From contig NZ_CP118611.1 in NCBI RefSeq assembly GCF_028993555.1, forward strand, positions 2,441,501-2,505,500: 64,000 bases of DNA, read 5' to 3'. Within the stretch, counting starts at the first letter, position 1. Each line of letters starts with the position of its first letter. Below are positions 52,581 to 62,383 of this stretch, piece by piece. The stretch comes from Ensifer adhaerens. GTDB lineage: Bacteria > Pseudomonadota > Alphaproteobacteria > Rhizobiales > Rhizobiaceae. Below the pieces are notes generated by a model. That model did not search any database and was not told the origin of the DNA. It saw only the letters and a list, made by a program, of their open reading frames with translations. A program made the position numbers and the translations under genes.

Positions 52581-53729
52581 TTGTCATTCGACAGATCCTC
52601 CGGGCACGTCACGAAACGAACTGTGCTGCACTTTCCAGGCTTTGAGCCACTGGACGCCGCAAAGCACCAGGCGCGCTACAAGCGATCGGCGGTTAAGACC
52701 GCCAAGCTTCAGGACTTTGCGGTCGAGGTGGGACCGGTACAGACCGAAGGGCCCAGCCGCTACTTCGACGTGGACAGTCAAGGCATCGATTGGCGAACGA
52801 TGAGCCGCGTCTACGTCTTCGATCACGACGAAATCGTCAAAAGCCTCAACGGTCGGTCGATGCTACATCGAATGGCTGCTGGGTACCTGAGTGCCGCACG
52901 CGTGATCTGGGAAGGCGGCGCTTGGTCTTACTTCTGGCATGCGTGGCGCTTCGGTCTGTTCTTCCTCTTTCCATTCCTGATGGTGGCGATTGGGCTCGCT
53001 CTGAGCGTGCTGATCGGTACTGCGCCCTATTGGCTTGCGCTTGAGTCGTGGCTCCTGATCCCAAGTGCAATCATCGCCTATGTGGCCTTCTTCCGGCTCT
53101 TTTTGCCGTGGTCGGACAGATGGCACACGCTGCACCTCTTTTCCGATTGGGAACTGGCCGTTGCCGTCGCCAGCCTGGAAAAACCTTATTTCAAGCAGTG
53201 GGTTGAGGATAATTTGGCGTCCGTGCGGGCGGCACTCAGCGAGCCGGCCGACGAATATGTCATCAGTTCCCACAGCATGGGATCAAGCATCGCCACCCAG
53301 GTTATCGGCACTTTGGTAGAAAGAGAGCCGAGCCTGTTTGAGGGAAAACGCATCATCTTTGTCACGCTCGGTGGCGCGATCCTGCAATGCGCATTGCTTC
53401 GCTCGGCCGAGGTCTTGCGGGGCCGTGTCGGGGCCATCGCCCGTGTGAAGGACATCTTCTGGTTCGACGTGCAATGCCTGACCGATGCGATCAATTTCTA
53501 CAGATGCCAGGTCGTTTCACTGGCCGGACACCATGATGCGCCCCAGCCGCCCATCGTCTTCATCCGGCTAAAGCACATGCTTTCGCCGGACCGCTATCGC
53601 AGGATCAAACGCGACTTCCTTCGCGTTCACCGGCAATACGTGCTTGATGCCGACGTCCGCGTGCCCTTCGATTTTACGATGATGACGGCCGGACCGCTTC
53701 CAGCCGCCTCATTTGCAAATCCGAGCTGA
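52581..53729 (+). CDS. Membrane-attached alpha/beta-hydrolase-like protein
   Basis: About 382 residues from a TTG start at 52581; a GTG at 52623 is the only other good initiator nearby, and neither has a strong ribosome site. Two helices lie near 125-175 (FGLFFLFPFLMVAIGLALSV and LIPSAIIAYVAFFRLFL). Further on, YVISSHSMGSSIATQVIG looks like a lipase nucleophile elbow with serine in SHSMG. Lipase-like proteins of this membrane type occur in alphaproteobacteria with no assigned role. The C-terminus has no clear catalytic aspartate or histidine motif. It is convergent with the sugar transporter operon. Confidence 0.75.
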   Translation: MSFDRSSGHVTKRTVLHFPGFEPLDAAKHQARYKRSAVKTAKLQDFAVEVGPVQTEGPSRYFDVDSQGIDWRTMSRVYVFDHDEIVKSLNGRSMLHRMAAGYLSAARVIWEGGAWSYFWHAWRFGLFFLFPFLMVAIGLALSVLIGTAPYWLALESWLLIPSAIIAYVAFFRLFLPWSDRWHTLHLFSDWELAVAVASLEKPYFKQWVEDNLASVRAALSEPADEYVISSHSMGSSIATQVIGTLVEREPSLFEGKRIIFVTLGGAILQCALLRSAEVLRGRVGAIARVKDIFWFDVQCLTDAINFYRCQVVSLAGHHDAPQPPIVFIRLKHMLSPDRYRRIKRDFLRVHRQYVLDADVRVPFDFTMMTAGPLPAASFANPS

Positions 53730-53748
53730 CGAGGTTCAGCCGCTTCGC

Positions 53749-54831
53749 TCAGGACTTCAGCAAGGAGAGTCCGCTTTCCCGGTCGAAGAGATGCAGGCTC
53801 TCAGGCTCGATGGCGAAAGATACGGCGTCTCCTGGTTTGGGACATATGGTTGCCTTGACCAGCGCGCCGATTTCCTTTTCGGCAAACAGGAAGGTCACGA
53901 GCGCTTCATTGCCGTGAAACTCGACGAGATCGGCGGTGCCGGAGAGAAGGTTGTGGCCTTCTGCTGCAATCGTCAGATCGGCCGGACGAATACCGAGCAC
54001 AAGTTGCTGGCCATGGCGGAGCGCGAACTTGTCATCCGAGAGCACGAAGTTGCTGCCGGCGCTGCGAAGCAGCCATCCGCCTTCGGTCTTCTCGGCGGTG
54101 ACGTCGATGAAGTTCATATTCGGCGTGCCGATGAAACCGGCGACGAAGAGCGTGCGCGGGCGCTCGTAGATTTCGGCTGGCGTGCCGACCTGCTCAATCG
54201 CTCCGCCCTTCATCAAAACAATCCTGTCGGCAAGCGTCATCGCCTCCAGTTGGTCGTGCGTCACGTAGATGGTCGTGGTCTTCAGCTTCTGGTGCAGCCG
54301 GGCGATCTCGACGCGCATGTGGTTTCTGAGCTTTGCATCCAGGTTCGAAAGCGGCTCGTCGAAGAGGAAGACGCGCGGCGTCTTGATCATGGCGCGGGCG
54401 ATGGCGACGCGCTGCTGCTGCCCTCCCGACAATTCAGTCGGCTTGCGGGTTAGGTAGGGATCAAGCCCGAGCGTTGCCGCGACAGCCAGAATGCGCGTGT
54501 CGATCTCCGTCTTCGGCACCTTCATGCGCTTCAGCCCAAAGGCGATGTTGTCGTAGATCGTCATGTGCGGGTAGAGCGCATAATTCTGGAAGACCATGGC
54601 GACGCCGCGATCCCTTGGCGGCAGGTCGTTGACCGTGCGTCCGCCGATCGAGACGGTGCCGCCGGATATGTCTTCAAGACCAGCGATCATGCGCAGCAGC
54701 GTGGACTTGCCGCAGCCGGATGGACCGAGGAACACGATGAACTCGTGATCGGCGACATCGAGGTTGAAATCCGTGATGACATTGACGGCGCCGTATTGTT
54801 TGTCGACGCCGGAGCAGACGATGTTCGCCAT
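53749..54831 (-). CDS. Sugar/polyol ABC transporter ATP-binding protein (UgpC/MalK type)
   Basis: A 360-residue ATPase with Walker A GPSGCGKST (36-44), signature LSGGQQQR, Walker B VFLFDEPLSNLDAKL and VTHDQ, then a MalK-type regulatory C-terminal domain (from about 240: GTPNMNFIDVTAEK and VLGIRPADLTIA). It is the last gene of the operon, 3 bp after the dehydrogenase stop. It powers the binding protein and two permeases encoded upstream. Confidence 0.94.
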   Translation of the reverse strand: MANIVCSGVDKQYGAVNVITDFNLDVADHEFIVFLGPSGCGKSTLLRMIAGLEDISGGTVSIGGRTVNDLPPRDRGVAMVFQNYALYPHMTIYDNIAFGLKRMKVPKTEIDTRILAVAATLGLDPYLTRKPTELSGGQQQRVAIARAMIKTPRVFLFDEPLSNLDAKLRNHMRVEIARLHQKLKTTTIYVTHDQLEAMTLADRIVLMKGGAIEQVGTPAEIYERPRTLFVAGFIGTPNMNFIDVTAEKTEGGWLLRSAGSNFVLSDDKFALRHGQQLVLGIRPADLTIAAEGHNLLSGTADLVEFHGNEALVTFLFAEKEIGALVKATICPKPGDAVSFAIEPESLHLFDRESGLSLLKS

Positions 54832-54834
54832 GGC

Positions 54835-55881
54835 TCAATCCTTCCCGCTGTCCATAAGGATCTGCAGCTTGATGTCCGTCGGCCGGGCGGAAGCAGCCCG
54901 CTCGAACGCCTTGATGCTGTCTTCGAACCGGAATGTCTCGGTAATCAGCGGCTTCAGGTCGACCTTGCCCGATGCGATCAGCTGCAGCGCGCGATCGAAG
55001 ATGTTGGCATAGCGGAATACCGTTTCGATGCGGACCTCCTTCGAGATTGCGCCCGGCACGTCGAACTGGACAGCTTCGACCGGCAAGCCGACCAGCACGA
55101 TGGCCCCGCCCGGGCGAACGAGATCGAAGATGCCTGAGAATGCCTTGGCGCTGCCGCTTGCCTCGAAGACGACATCGGCACCCCAGCCGCCGGTTTCAGT
55201 GGCGATCACATCGGCAAAGGAGCGCTCGGCGATGTTGACCGGGGTGATGCCCGGATATTGCGCCGCGATGGCCAGTTTCTCGGTGCTGAAATCGGAGATG
55301 AAGACACGGCTGCAGCCCCCGGCAAGGGCTGCCAGCGCCACCATGATGCCGATCGGTCCGCAGCCGATGACGGCACCGACGTCGCCGGGTGCTATCCGGG
55401 CGCGGGCGGCCGCCTGCATGCCGATGGCGAACGGCTCGACCATCGCGCCCTCGGCAAACGAGACGTTATCGGGGAGCTTGTAGGTGAAAGCAGCCGGATG
55501 GACGGTGAAGGGAGCGAGCACACCATGGACCGGCGGCGTCGCCCAGAAGCGAACCTTGGGATCGACATTGTAGATGCCGAGCTTGGAAGCGCGGGACGTA
55601 AGATCCGGAACACCCGGCTCCATGCAGACGCGGTCGCCGACTTCAAGCGTTTCCACGTTGCTGCCGACGGCGACGATGGTGCCGGCCGCCTCGTGCCCGA
55701 GCACCATCGGCTCGCGCACCACATAGGGGCCGATGGCACCATGGGTGTAATAGTGCACATCGCTGCCGCAGACGCCGACCGTGTGGATGGCGATCTTGAC
55801 GTCATCGGGGCCGAGCGTGAGCGGGAGGTCGATCTCCCTGAGCGCGAGCTTGCCTTTTTGCTCGAGGACCAATGCTTGCAT
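54835..55881 (-). CDS. Zinc-dependent polyol dehydrogenase (xylitol/sorbitol type)
   Basis: A 348-residue medium-chain dehydrogenase. The catalytic zinc set is visible: [10 protein letters not shown] (cysteine about 38), GHEAAG with the histidine-glutamate pair, and a later glutamate in VEPFAIG. Unlike many homologues the four-cysteine structural zinc loop is absent. The nucleotide fold has [15 protein letters not shown]. Xylitol, D-sorbitol or L-iditol dehydrogenases share this form. It sits between the permease and ATPase genes, so the imported polyol is likely oxidised at once to a ketose. Confidence 0.92.
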   Translation of the reverse strand: MQALVLEQKGKLALREIDLPLTLGPDDVKIAIHTVGVCGSDVHYYTHGAIGPYVVREPMVLGHEAAGTIVAVGSNVETLEVGDRVCMEPGVPDLTSRASKLGIYNVDPKVRFWATPPVHGVLAPFTVHPAAFTYKLPDNVSFAEGAMVEPFAIGMQAAARARIAPGDVGAVIGCGPIGIMVALAALAGGCSRVFISDFSTEKLAIAAQYPGITPVNIAERSFADVIATETGGWGADVVFEASGSAKAFSGIFDLVRPGGAIVLVGLPVEAVQFDVPGAISKEVRIETVFRYANIFDRALQLIASGKVDLKPLITETFRFEDSIKAFERAASARPTDIKLQILMDSGKD

Positions 55882-55913
55882 GGAGGACTTCCTTGTTTTT
55901 CCAGTCTTGGGTT

Positions 55914-56735
55914 TCATTGAATCTTGCGCTTGAAGGCGCTGTTGAGCATGCCACTTAGGACCCCGATGAAGAGCAGCGGCGGAATGGAGAGCAGCACGAC
56001 GGATGCATTGAGAATGCCCCAGGGCACGTCGCGGCCGAGCTGGGTCAGTTCCGAGGCGACGATCGGCAGCGTCTTGGCGTCCGAGGTCGTCAGCATCAGT
56101 GCGATCAGGAACTCGTTCCAGACGAGCACGAAGGCAAAGGCGACGGCGCCGATGAGCGAACGAAGGGCAATTGGCAGCGCGATCAGGAAGAAGATCGCAT
56201 AGGGGCCGTAGCCATCGACGCGGGCCGCTTCCTCGACTTCCTTCGGCACCCGGGCGAAGGCCGGGACGCTGAGCCAGATGATGGTTGCGAGCGTCAGCAG
56301 CGAATAGGTGACGATCATCGACAGGCGCGTGTCGTAAAGGCCGAAATCGAGCCAGATCACCATCAGCGGAATGGCGATCGCGACCGGCGGCAGGAAACGC
56401 AGCGACAGCACGAAGAACTGGATGTCGCGTGACCAGCGGTTGGGATAGCGCGCGATCGCGTAGGCCGCGGGCAGGCCGAGCACCGCGCCGATCAGCACCG
56501 CAGCACCCGAGATCAGCAGCGAATTGACGAGGCCGGCAAAGACGCTTTCGCGGCCGAGCACATAGGCGAAATTGTCGAGCGTCGGCTCGAAGATGAAGAG
56601 CGGTGTCGGCGTGACGATGTCGACGCGGTTCTTGAAGGCGTTGAGCGCCGTCCAGAACATCGGGAAGATGGCGGAGAAGGCGGCGAGGCCAAGGATCAGC
56701 CGGCCGATGAGGCGGCCAAGGGTGTGGGCGGTCAT
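55914..56735 (-). CDS. Sugar/polyol ABC transporter permease (MalG type)
   Basis: A 273-residue membrane protein with six helices and the EAA loop [22 protein letters not shown]. The start at 56735 overlaps the first permease stop by one base (TGATG), so the two are coupled. It forms the channel together with the MalF-type partner. Confidence 0.93.
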   Translation of the reverse strand: MTAHTLGRLIGRLILGLAAFSAIFPMFWTALNAFKNRVDIVTPTPLFIFEPTLDNFAYVLGRESVFAGLVNSLLISGAAVLIGAVLGLPAAYAIARYPNRWSRDIQFFVLSLRFLPPVAIAIPLMVIWLDFGLYDTRLSMIVTYSLLTLATIIWLSVPAFARVPKEVEEAARVDGYGPYAIFFLIALPIALRSLIGAVAFAFVLVWNEFLIALMLTTSDAKTLPIVASELTQLGRDVPWGILNASVVLLSIPPLLFIGVLSGMLNSAFKRKIQ

Positions 56736-57595
56736 CACTGAACCCTCTTCCAGATGAAGGTGAAGGCGATCGAGGTGGCAATCATCATCAGAACGGCCAT
56801 GCTGGAGGCGTAGGAGATACGGCCGGACTCGATGAAACCTTGCGAGAAGGCGTACATGTCGAGCGTTTCGGTCGCGATACCGGGGCCGCCGCGGGTCATG
56901 ACGTAGATCAGGTCGAAGGCGCGCAGCGACTCGATCATCTTGACGAAGGCGAGCGAGATCAGCGGCGCCTTGAGCATTGGCAGAGCGATGAAGGCATAGA
57001 TTTCCCAAGTGCGCGCGTGGTCGAGCTTTGCTGCCTCGAACGGCTGCGGCGGCAACGTTTCCAGAAGTTTCAGCACGATGACGGCGAAGAACAGCCCCCA
57101 CTGCCACACGTCCACCAGGGCCACGGTCGCAAGTGCGGTTGCCGGATTGGAGAGGAGGTCCAGTGGCTGGCCGGTGATCGCCTTATAGGGATAGGTGGCA
57201 ATACCGTAGAGCGGATGAAAGGCGAACTTCCAGACGAATGCAGCCGAAACGCGCGGCAGGATGACCGGCACCAGAAACAGAAGCGCCAGCAGATTGCGCG
57301 TGCGCGGCGACACGCATTCGAACAGCAGAATGCCGAGGCCGACGGCGATCAGAAGCGTCATGCCGACGGTAACGGCTTCCCATGTCAGGGAGACGCCGAT
57401 GGCGTTGACGAAACGGCGATCCGAGAACAGATCGATGTAATTGGCGAAGCCGATGAAGCTGCCGTCGGGACGGCTGAGCTCCCGGTTCTGGAAGGAGATG
57501 TAGATCGCATAGGCCGTCGGCACGAGGGCGAGAACGGCGAGGATGCCCATGGCCGGGGTGAGGAACACCGCCGGCAGGCTGTTTTTCTGCTTCAT
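56735..57595 (-). CDS. Sugar/polyol ABC transporter permease (MalF type)
   Basis: A 286-residue membrane protein with six helices and an EAA-like loop [22 protein letters not shown]. The ATG at 57595 has AGGAC about 8 bp ahead; longer frames upstream have no family character. It is followed by the MalG-type partner with TGATG overlap. Confidence 0.92.
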   Translation of the reverse strand: MKQKNSLPAVFLTPAMGILAVLALVPTAYAIYISFQNRELSRPDGSFIGFANYIDLFSDRRFVNAIGVSLTWEAVTVGMTLLIAVGLGILLFECVSPRTRNLLALLFLVPVILPRVSAAFVWKFAFHPLYGIATYPYKAITGQPLDLLSNPATALATVALVDVWQWGLFFAVIVLKLLETLPPQPFEAAKLDHARTWEIYAFIALPMLKAPLISLAFVKMIESLRAFDLIYVMTRGGPGIATETLDMYAFSQGFIESGRISYASSMAVLMMIATSIAFTFIWKRVQ

Positions 57596-57686
57596 GTCAT
57601 GACGTCCTGCGGCTTCAAGCGCCGATGGTGCAGCGGTCCACCGGCGTGGCTGTCTGCCTTGCCGATGGACCCCGGGAGGAACGCTG

Positions 57687-58964
57687 TTACTGGCTGCGGG
57701 CAACCAGGTCCTTGGCAAAGCCGTCGAGTTCGTCGAGGCCTTCCTTGATGTCGCTGCGCGTTCCGGTGATCAGCTCTTCCAGGATGATGCCCCAGCGATC
57801 GCCGAGATCAGGCCATTGCGGGCTCTGCCAGAAATTGACGGCAGTGACTTTGCCGGTGTCGGCAAGTGCCTGGCCGAGATCGGGACCGTAAAGCTCGGCG
57901 AATTTCGGGCTGGTCATGATGCTGGTGCGGTTCAGTTCGCTGAACTGTCCGGCTTCAAGCCGCCGTGCCTCGTTGTCCTTCGAGGTCGCCCAGGCGATGA
58001 ACAGACCGGCGCAGGCCTTCGAAGCCTCGTCCTTGTTGGCCTTGGTGCCGATCGCCAGGCCATGGCCGTAGCCGCCGCCCGTCAGTGGCGCTGGTGGCGG
58101 CAGGTAGCCGACCTTACCGGCGACCTTGGATGATTTCGGGTCGATCGCCATGCCGACGAGCGGGGTCGATTCGATCAGCATCGCCACTTGGCCGGACGTG
58201 AAGGCGCCAACCGCCTCGTCCCAGCCGCCAGTCTGGCTGCCCGGTGCCGAATACTTGAACAGCTCGAGATAGGTTTCGGTTGCCTTGACCGCCTGTTCGC
58301 CGTCGAAGACCGGCGTCTTGCCGTCGAACCAGTTACCGCCAAACCCCTTGAAGAAGGGCATCCAGCGCCAGACATTGGCACCCGATCCGCGTTGGCCGCG
58401 AAGCGCCGTGCCATAGATGCCCTGGTCCGGCTGGTTGAGTTTCTTCACCGCGGCGATGTATTCATCGAGCGTCTTCGGCGGGGCGATGCCGGCCGCTTCC
58501 AGCAGGTCCTTGCGGTAGACCATCAGGTCGCCGCCGCCGGTGATCGGAGCAAACCAGACCTTGCCGTCATAGGTCGCCACCTTTTGCCGGCCGGGATCGA
58601 AGTCGGCATAGTCGTAGTCCGCAGGATAGTAGTCCATCAGCGGTGCGACCCAGCCGGCGGACGCAAAGAGCGCCACATTGGCCTCGTCGATGTAGTAGAC
58701 GTTGTACTTGCCGATGGTCGAGGCGTCGGCCTTCGTCTTGGCGCGTCGATCGTTTTCGTTGAGATAGTCGATTTCGAAGGATGCGCCGCCCGAGAGCTTT
58801 TCGAATTCGGACTTGTAGTCCTCGAGCAGCGTCAGGCCGTCACGCGGCTGGGCGAGCACCTTGATCGTGCCGGAGCATTCGGCCGCGACAGCGACAGTCG
58901 TCAGGCCGGTGGAAAGAAGGCATGCGAAGGCAATGCTCGAGACGAGCGTCTTGGCTTTTGTCAT
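57687..58964 (-). CDS. Sugar/polyol ABC transporter binding protein
   Basis: A 425-residue periplasmic protein. The ATG at 58964 follows a strong GGGGAGGT site. The signal peptide ends near AVAA (residue 27-28). The mature part is a cluster-B extracellular solute-binding protein with WVAPLMDYYPADYDYADFDPG and GSGANVWRWMPFFKGFGGNWF. Being the first and best-translated gene of the operon is usual for binding proteins. The ligand is probably a polyol, judged from the dehydrogenase in the operon. Confidence 0.93.
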   Translation of the reverse strand: MTKAKTLVSSIAFACLLSTGLTTVAVAAECSGTIKVLAQPRDGLTLLEDYKSEFEKLSGGASFEIDYLNENDRRAKTKADASTIGKYNVYYIDEANVALFASAGWVAPLMDYYPADYDYADFDPGRQKVATYDGKVWFAPITGGGDLMVYRKDLLEAAGIAPPKTLDEYIAAVKKLNQPDQGIYGTALRGQRGSGANVWRWMPFFKGFGGNWFDGKTPVFDGEQAVKATETYLELFKYSAPGSQTGGWDEAVGAFTSGQVAMLIESTPLVGMAIDPKSSKVAGKVGYLPPPAPLTGGGYGHGLAIGTKANKDEASKACAGLFIAWATSKDNEARRLEAGQFSELNRTSIMTSPKFAELYGPDLGQALADTGKVTAVNFWQSPQWPDLGDRWGIILEELITGTRSDIKEGLDELDGFAKDLVARSQ

Positions 58965-59138
58965 TGTGAAAAGACCTCCCCAGGTCTGCGATGCGCGCCG
59001 GATACTCCTCAGATCCGGTGCGCTTTCCTCATAGCGAACCGTTTCGCTGGGTTCGATGATAGGCCTTACGCTCCGCCGAACTAGCGTGCGCGATGCGGCG
59101 ATTCTGTACTTTCTTGCGAAAAATAGGCGAATGCCAGC

Positions 59139-59158
59139 CGTTTGCAGCGCAGCAAACG
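59139..59158. promoter_or_regulatory. Candidate AraC-type operator
   Basis: In the 227-bp gap before the binding-protein gene, CGTTTGC (59139-59145) and GCAAACG (59152-59158) form a perfect inverted repeat with 6 bases between. It lies about 180 bp upstream of the binding-protein start and just beyond the AraC stop, a reasonable place for activation of the operon. Confidence 0.4.
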
Positions 59159-59191
59159 CAAGGATTCATCGTCTGGGTGGGGGAGATGCGT

Positions 59192-60124
59192 TTAGGAACG
59201 GGACGTGCGGCGCTGGCCTGTCAGCCGACGATAGGCCGACGGCGTCATCTTGTGCTGGCGCAGGAAGGTGCGGTTGAAGTTGGAGATGTTGAGGTAGCCC
59301 ACCTCGAAGCAGATGTCGGTGATCGGCATGTCGGTTTCGGCCAGAAGTTTGCAGGCCTGCCAGATGCGCAGCTTGTTGACGTGGTCGGTAAAGGTATTGC
59401 CGGTGTTCTTCTTGAAGAAACGGGAAAAGGCCGTCTCGCTCATGTCGGCCTGCCTGGCAAGATCGGCAAGATGAATGTCGGTGGCGATGTTTTCGTAGAT
59501 GAAGGCCAGAGCGCCGCGCAGCACGTCAAGCGATTGCTGGTCGAGTTCTGGCGCGAATTCCGGCGAGGAGAGCAACTCGTATTCCTCGGTGTTGACCAGA
59601 AGATCGAGCAACTGGATGAATAGCGAGAAGCGCGAGAGCCCTTTCAGGCTGCCCATGCGTTCGATCAGATCGGCGCCCTTGGCGCGGGCATCGCCATGAA
59701 ACACCAGGCCACGCTCGGCGCGGGCGAAGAAGGCTTCGAGCTCGGCAAATTCCGGCAAGGCGTCGGTGATCTCGCGCATGCGGTCCGGATGGAACTGCAT
59801 GACGATGTCGCGGCCTTCGATGATTTCGTCGGGCGCGGTGACCGTCACCCAGTCATGCGGCAGATTGCTGCCGATGACCGTGAGGTAGCCCGGGCCGAAC
59901 TGGCCGATATGGTCACCGACGAAGGCAAGGCCCGAGGCTTTCCGGATCAGGTGGATCTCGATCTCCGGGTGGAAGTTCCAGACGTTCCGTTCCCAGGGAT
60001 AATCGTCAAGACGCCAGAGGAATGTCTCGTCGACGCCGGTGACGATGTGCTCGAAGGTCGGCGGGTTGGTCGCAAGCGAAGCGGGATTGGCCGGCGCGCG
60101 CCTGGAGTTTCGCGCCGTGTTCAT
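59192..60124 (-). CDS. AraC family transcriptional regulator
   Basis: A 310-residue regulator. The ATG at 60124 has AGAGGGA about 9 bp ahead. The N-terminal half is a cupin-like ligand domain (VWNFHPEIEIHLIRKASGLAFVGDHIGQF), and the C-terminal 100 residues carry two helix-turn-helix units (LADLARQADMSETAFSRFFKKNTG and ITDICFEVGYLNISNFNRTF). It is encoded directly upstream of the polyol ABC operon on the same strand and very likely activates it in response to the sugar. Confidence 0.92.
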   Translation of the reverse strand: MNTARNSRRAPANPASLATNPPTFEHIVTGVDETFLWRLDDYPWERNVWNFHPEIEIHLIRKASGLAFVGDHIGQFGPGYLTVIGSNLPHDWVTVTAPDEIIEGRDIVMQFHPDRMREITDALPEFAELEAFFARAERGLVFHGDARAKGADLIERMGSLKGLSRFSLFIQLLDLLVNTEEYELLSSPEFAPELDQQSLDVLRGALAFIYENIATDIHLADLARQADMSETAFSRFFKKNTGNTFTDHVNKLRIWQACKLLAETDMPITDICFEVGYLNISNFNRTFLRQHKMTPSAYRRLTGQRRTSRS

Positions 60125-60177
60125 TGCCCGGTCCCTCTTGGAACAGTACCGATCGTTCGTCTCCCCTTGAACAGGTG

Positions 60178-61410
60178 TTAGGCGCGCTCCGCCCAGATTT
60201 TCGCCAATTCGACGAGCGTCTTGACGCTGCGCTCCATGTCCTGGCGGCTTACCCATTCGAGCGGCGAGTGGAAGGCATGACCGCCGGCAAAGAGGTTGGC
60301 CGAAGGCAGGCCCATGAAGGAGAGCCGCGAACCGTCGGTGCCGCCGCGGATGCTGCCGCGCACCGGCTGCATGCCGGCCCGCCGGATTGCCTCGATGGCA
60401 TTCTCTACGATTTCCGGGTGGCGGTCGAGCACGACCTTCATGTTGCGGTACTGCTCGTTGACCTCGAAGCTGTAGGTCGAGCCTGGATAGGCCGTCATCA
60501 CATCCTTGACGATCGCCTCGAGCATGGCCTCCTTCTTGGTGAGACCCGCCTCGTCGAAATCGCGCACGATGAAGCCGAGCTGTGCCTTGTCCATCGAACC
60601 TGCCACGCCGGTCGGATGCACGAAGCCATCGCGGCCCTCGGTGCCTTCGGGGGACACGTCTCTTGGAAGCCGGCTAATGATGTCGCCGGCGATCTTGATC
60701 GCGTTCTCCATCTTGTCCTTGGCAAAACCTGGATGGATCGCCACGCCGTGGATGACGATCTCGACGCCATCGGCGGAAAAGGTCTCATCCTCGATGTGTC
60801 CGGCTGTCTCGCCGTCGACGGTATAGGCAAATTCGGCACCGAGCTTTTTAAGGTCGACCTTGTCGACACCGCGGCCGATCTCCTCGTCGGTGGTGAACAG
60901 CAACTTGATCGTGCCGTGTTTGATATCGGGGTTGTCGACGAGGATCTGCGCCGCCGTGACGATCTCAGCAAGGCCGGCCTTGTCGTCGGCACCGAGCAGC
61001 GTCGTGCCATCGGTCGTGACGATGTCGTTGCCGATCTGGTCGTTCAGGACCGGATGGTCGGCGACGCGGATGACCTGCTGCGCGTCGCCCACAAGCCGGA
61101 TGTCGCCGCCCTGGTAGTCGCTGAGGATTTGCGGCTTGACGTTGGTGCCGGTGAAATCGGGTGCGGTGTCCATATGCGAGCACCAGCAGATGACCGGCAC
61201 AGGCTTATCCACATTCGAAGGAATGGTGGCGTAGACATAACCGTTCTCGTCGAGATGCGCGTCGGAAAGACCGATTGCAAGCAATTCCTCGACCAGCACG
61301 CGACCGAGGTTCTTCTGCTTCTCCGTGGAAGGCTGCGTCTTCGACTTCGGATCGGACTGGGTGTCGATAACGACGTAACGAAGGAAGCGGTCGAGAACGG
61401 TATCGGTCAT
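60178..61410 (-). CDS. pepT: Peptidase T (tripeptide aminopeptidase)
   Basis: A 410-residue M20-family metallopeptidase. It has the two-zinc ligand set: SHMDTAPD (H79, D81), LGADDKAG (aspartate about 142), TTDEEIGRG (glutamates about 175) and the C-terminal GGHAFHSPLEWV. It starts at 61410 to fit the family; a start at 61440 adds ten residues. PepT removes N-terminal residues from tripeptides in the cytoplasm. It lies upstream of araC by 53 bp, so read-through is possible. Confidence 0.95.
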   Translation of the reverse strand: MTDTVLDRFLRYVVIDTQSDPKSKTQPSTEKQKNLGRVLVEELLAIGLSDAHLDENGYVYATIPSNVDKPVPVICWCSHMDTAPDFTGTNVKPQILSDYQGGDIRLVGDAQQVIRVADHPVLNDQIGNDIVTTDGTTLLGADDKAGLAEIVTAAQILVDNPDIKHGTIKLLFTTDEEIGRGVDKVDLKKLGAEFAYTVDGETAGHIEDETFSADGVEIVIHGVAIHPGFAKDKMENAIKIAGDIISRLPRDVSPEGTEGRDGFVHPTGVAGSMDKAQLGFIVRDFDEAGLTKKEAMLEAIVKDVMTAYPGSTYSFEVNEQYRNMKVVLDRHPEIVENAIEAIRRAGMQPVRGSIRGGTDGSRLSFMGLPSANLFAGGHAFHSPLEWVSRQDMERSVKTLVELAKIWAERA

Positions 61411-61562
61411 GGGCGGGATCCAATGCTGGTGGGCGTGCAACCGCTATACTCCTGCGTCACGATTCCTCAAACCGGATTCGGTGGCGGAATGTCGAGGCTA
61501 TTGGCAGGCCTGTACTTGTCTGGTGGTCGATGAGGCAGCCTGCGTCAACACCTGAGAGCGCC

Positions 61563-62375
61563 TCAGTAAGACCCGCCCGATCGCCCCGCCGCTCCAAGAT
61601 GGTCTTGGGCCCCCTTGAACTCCGCGGCCAGCTTCGTCGTTGCGCCCACCAGCAGACTGACATCGTTGCCGACGGCGACGAAGGTGGCGCCAAGTTCGAG
61701 GTAGCGTCGTGCAAGGGTCTGGTCCGAGGTGAGAATGCCGGCGGCTTTTCCATGCGACTGGATGGCGATCAGCGCCGCTTCGACCGCTTCCTGCACCTCT
61801 GGTGCCCCGGGCTTGCCGAGAAAACCCATGTCGGCGGCAAGGTCAGCCGGGCCGATGAAGACGCCATCCACACCATCGGTGGTAGTGATCTCGTCGAGGG
61901 CGGCAAGGCCGGCACGACTTTCGATCTGCACGAGCAGGCAGATCTCGTCATTGGCCGTCTGCAGATAGTCGGGGATACGATTGAAGGCCGACGCCCTGGC
62001 AAGGGCGGCGCCGACGCCGCGCACGCCGTGGGGCGGGTAGCGCACCGCGCGCACCAAGGCGCGAGCCTGTTCCGCGCTTTCGACCATCGGCACCAGCAGT
62101 GTCTGGGCGCCGATATCGAGGATCTGCTTGATCATCCAGGTTTCGCCGATCGGCGGGCGAACGATCGCGTGGCTGGGCGAAGCCGAAAGTGCCTGAAGCT
62201 GTGCTGCCAGAAGCGGCACGTCGTTCGGTGCGTGCTCGGCATCAAGCAGCAGCCAGTCGAAGCCGGCACCGCCGCAGACCTCGGCGGTGTAGGGATTGGC
62301 AAGCGCCAGCCAGAACCCGATCTGCGGACGCTTTTCGGCGAGAGCCTGTTTGAACAGGTTGCGGGGAGCGGGCAT
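61563..62375 (-). CDS. hpaI: HpcH/HpaI family aldolase
   Basis: A 270-residue class II aldolase. The ATG at 62375 has AGGA 6 bp ahead. Motifs are [33 protein letters not shown] with the metal-site region, [45 protein letters not shown] (metal glutamate) and [14 protein letters not shown]. It splits 4-hydroxy-2-oxoheptanedioate into pyruvate and succinate semialdehyde in homoprotocatechuate breakdown; relatives act on other 2-keto-3-hydroxy acids. It overlaps in reading space with the hydratase, which ends at 62384 after it starts. Confidence 0.9.
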   Translation of the reverse strand: MPAPRNLFKQALAEKRPQIGFWLALANPYTAEVCGGAGFDWLLLDAEHAPNDVPLLAAQLQALSASPSHAIVRPPIGETWMIKQILDIGAQTLLVPMVESAEQARALVRAVRYPPHGVRGVGAALARASAFNRIPDYLQTANDEICLLVQIESRAGLAALDEITTTDGVDGVFIGPADLAADMGFLGKPGAPEVQEAVEAALIAIQSHGKAAGILTSDQTLARRYLELGATFVAVGNDVSLLVGATTKLAAEFKGAQDHLGAAGRSGGSY

Positions 62376-62383
62376 GGTCGTTC

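Noticed and set aside
59139-59158. Additional LytTR site upstream of the polyol operon
   Set aside because: The sequence shares CCGTTTGCAG with the LytTR-like sites at 20.7 kb, but it is a single inverted repeat without tandem phased copies and lies next to an AraC gene.
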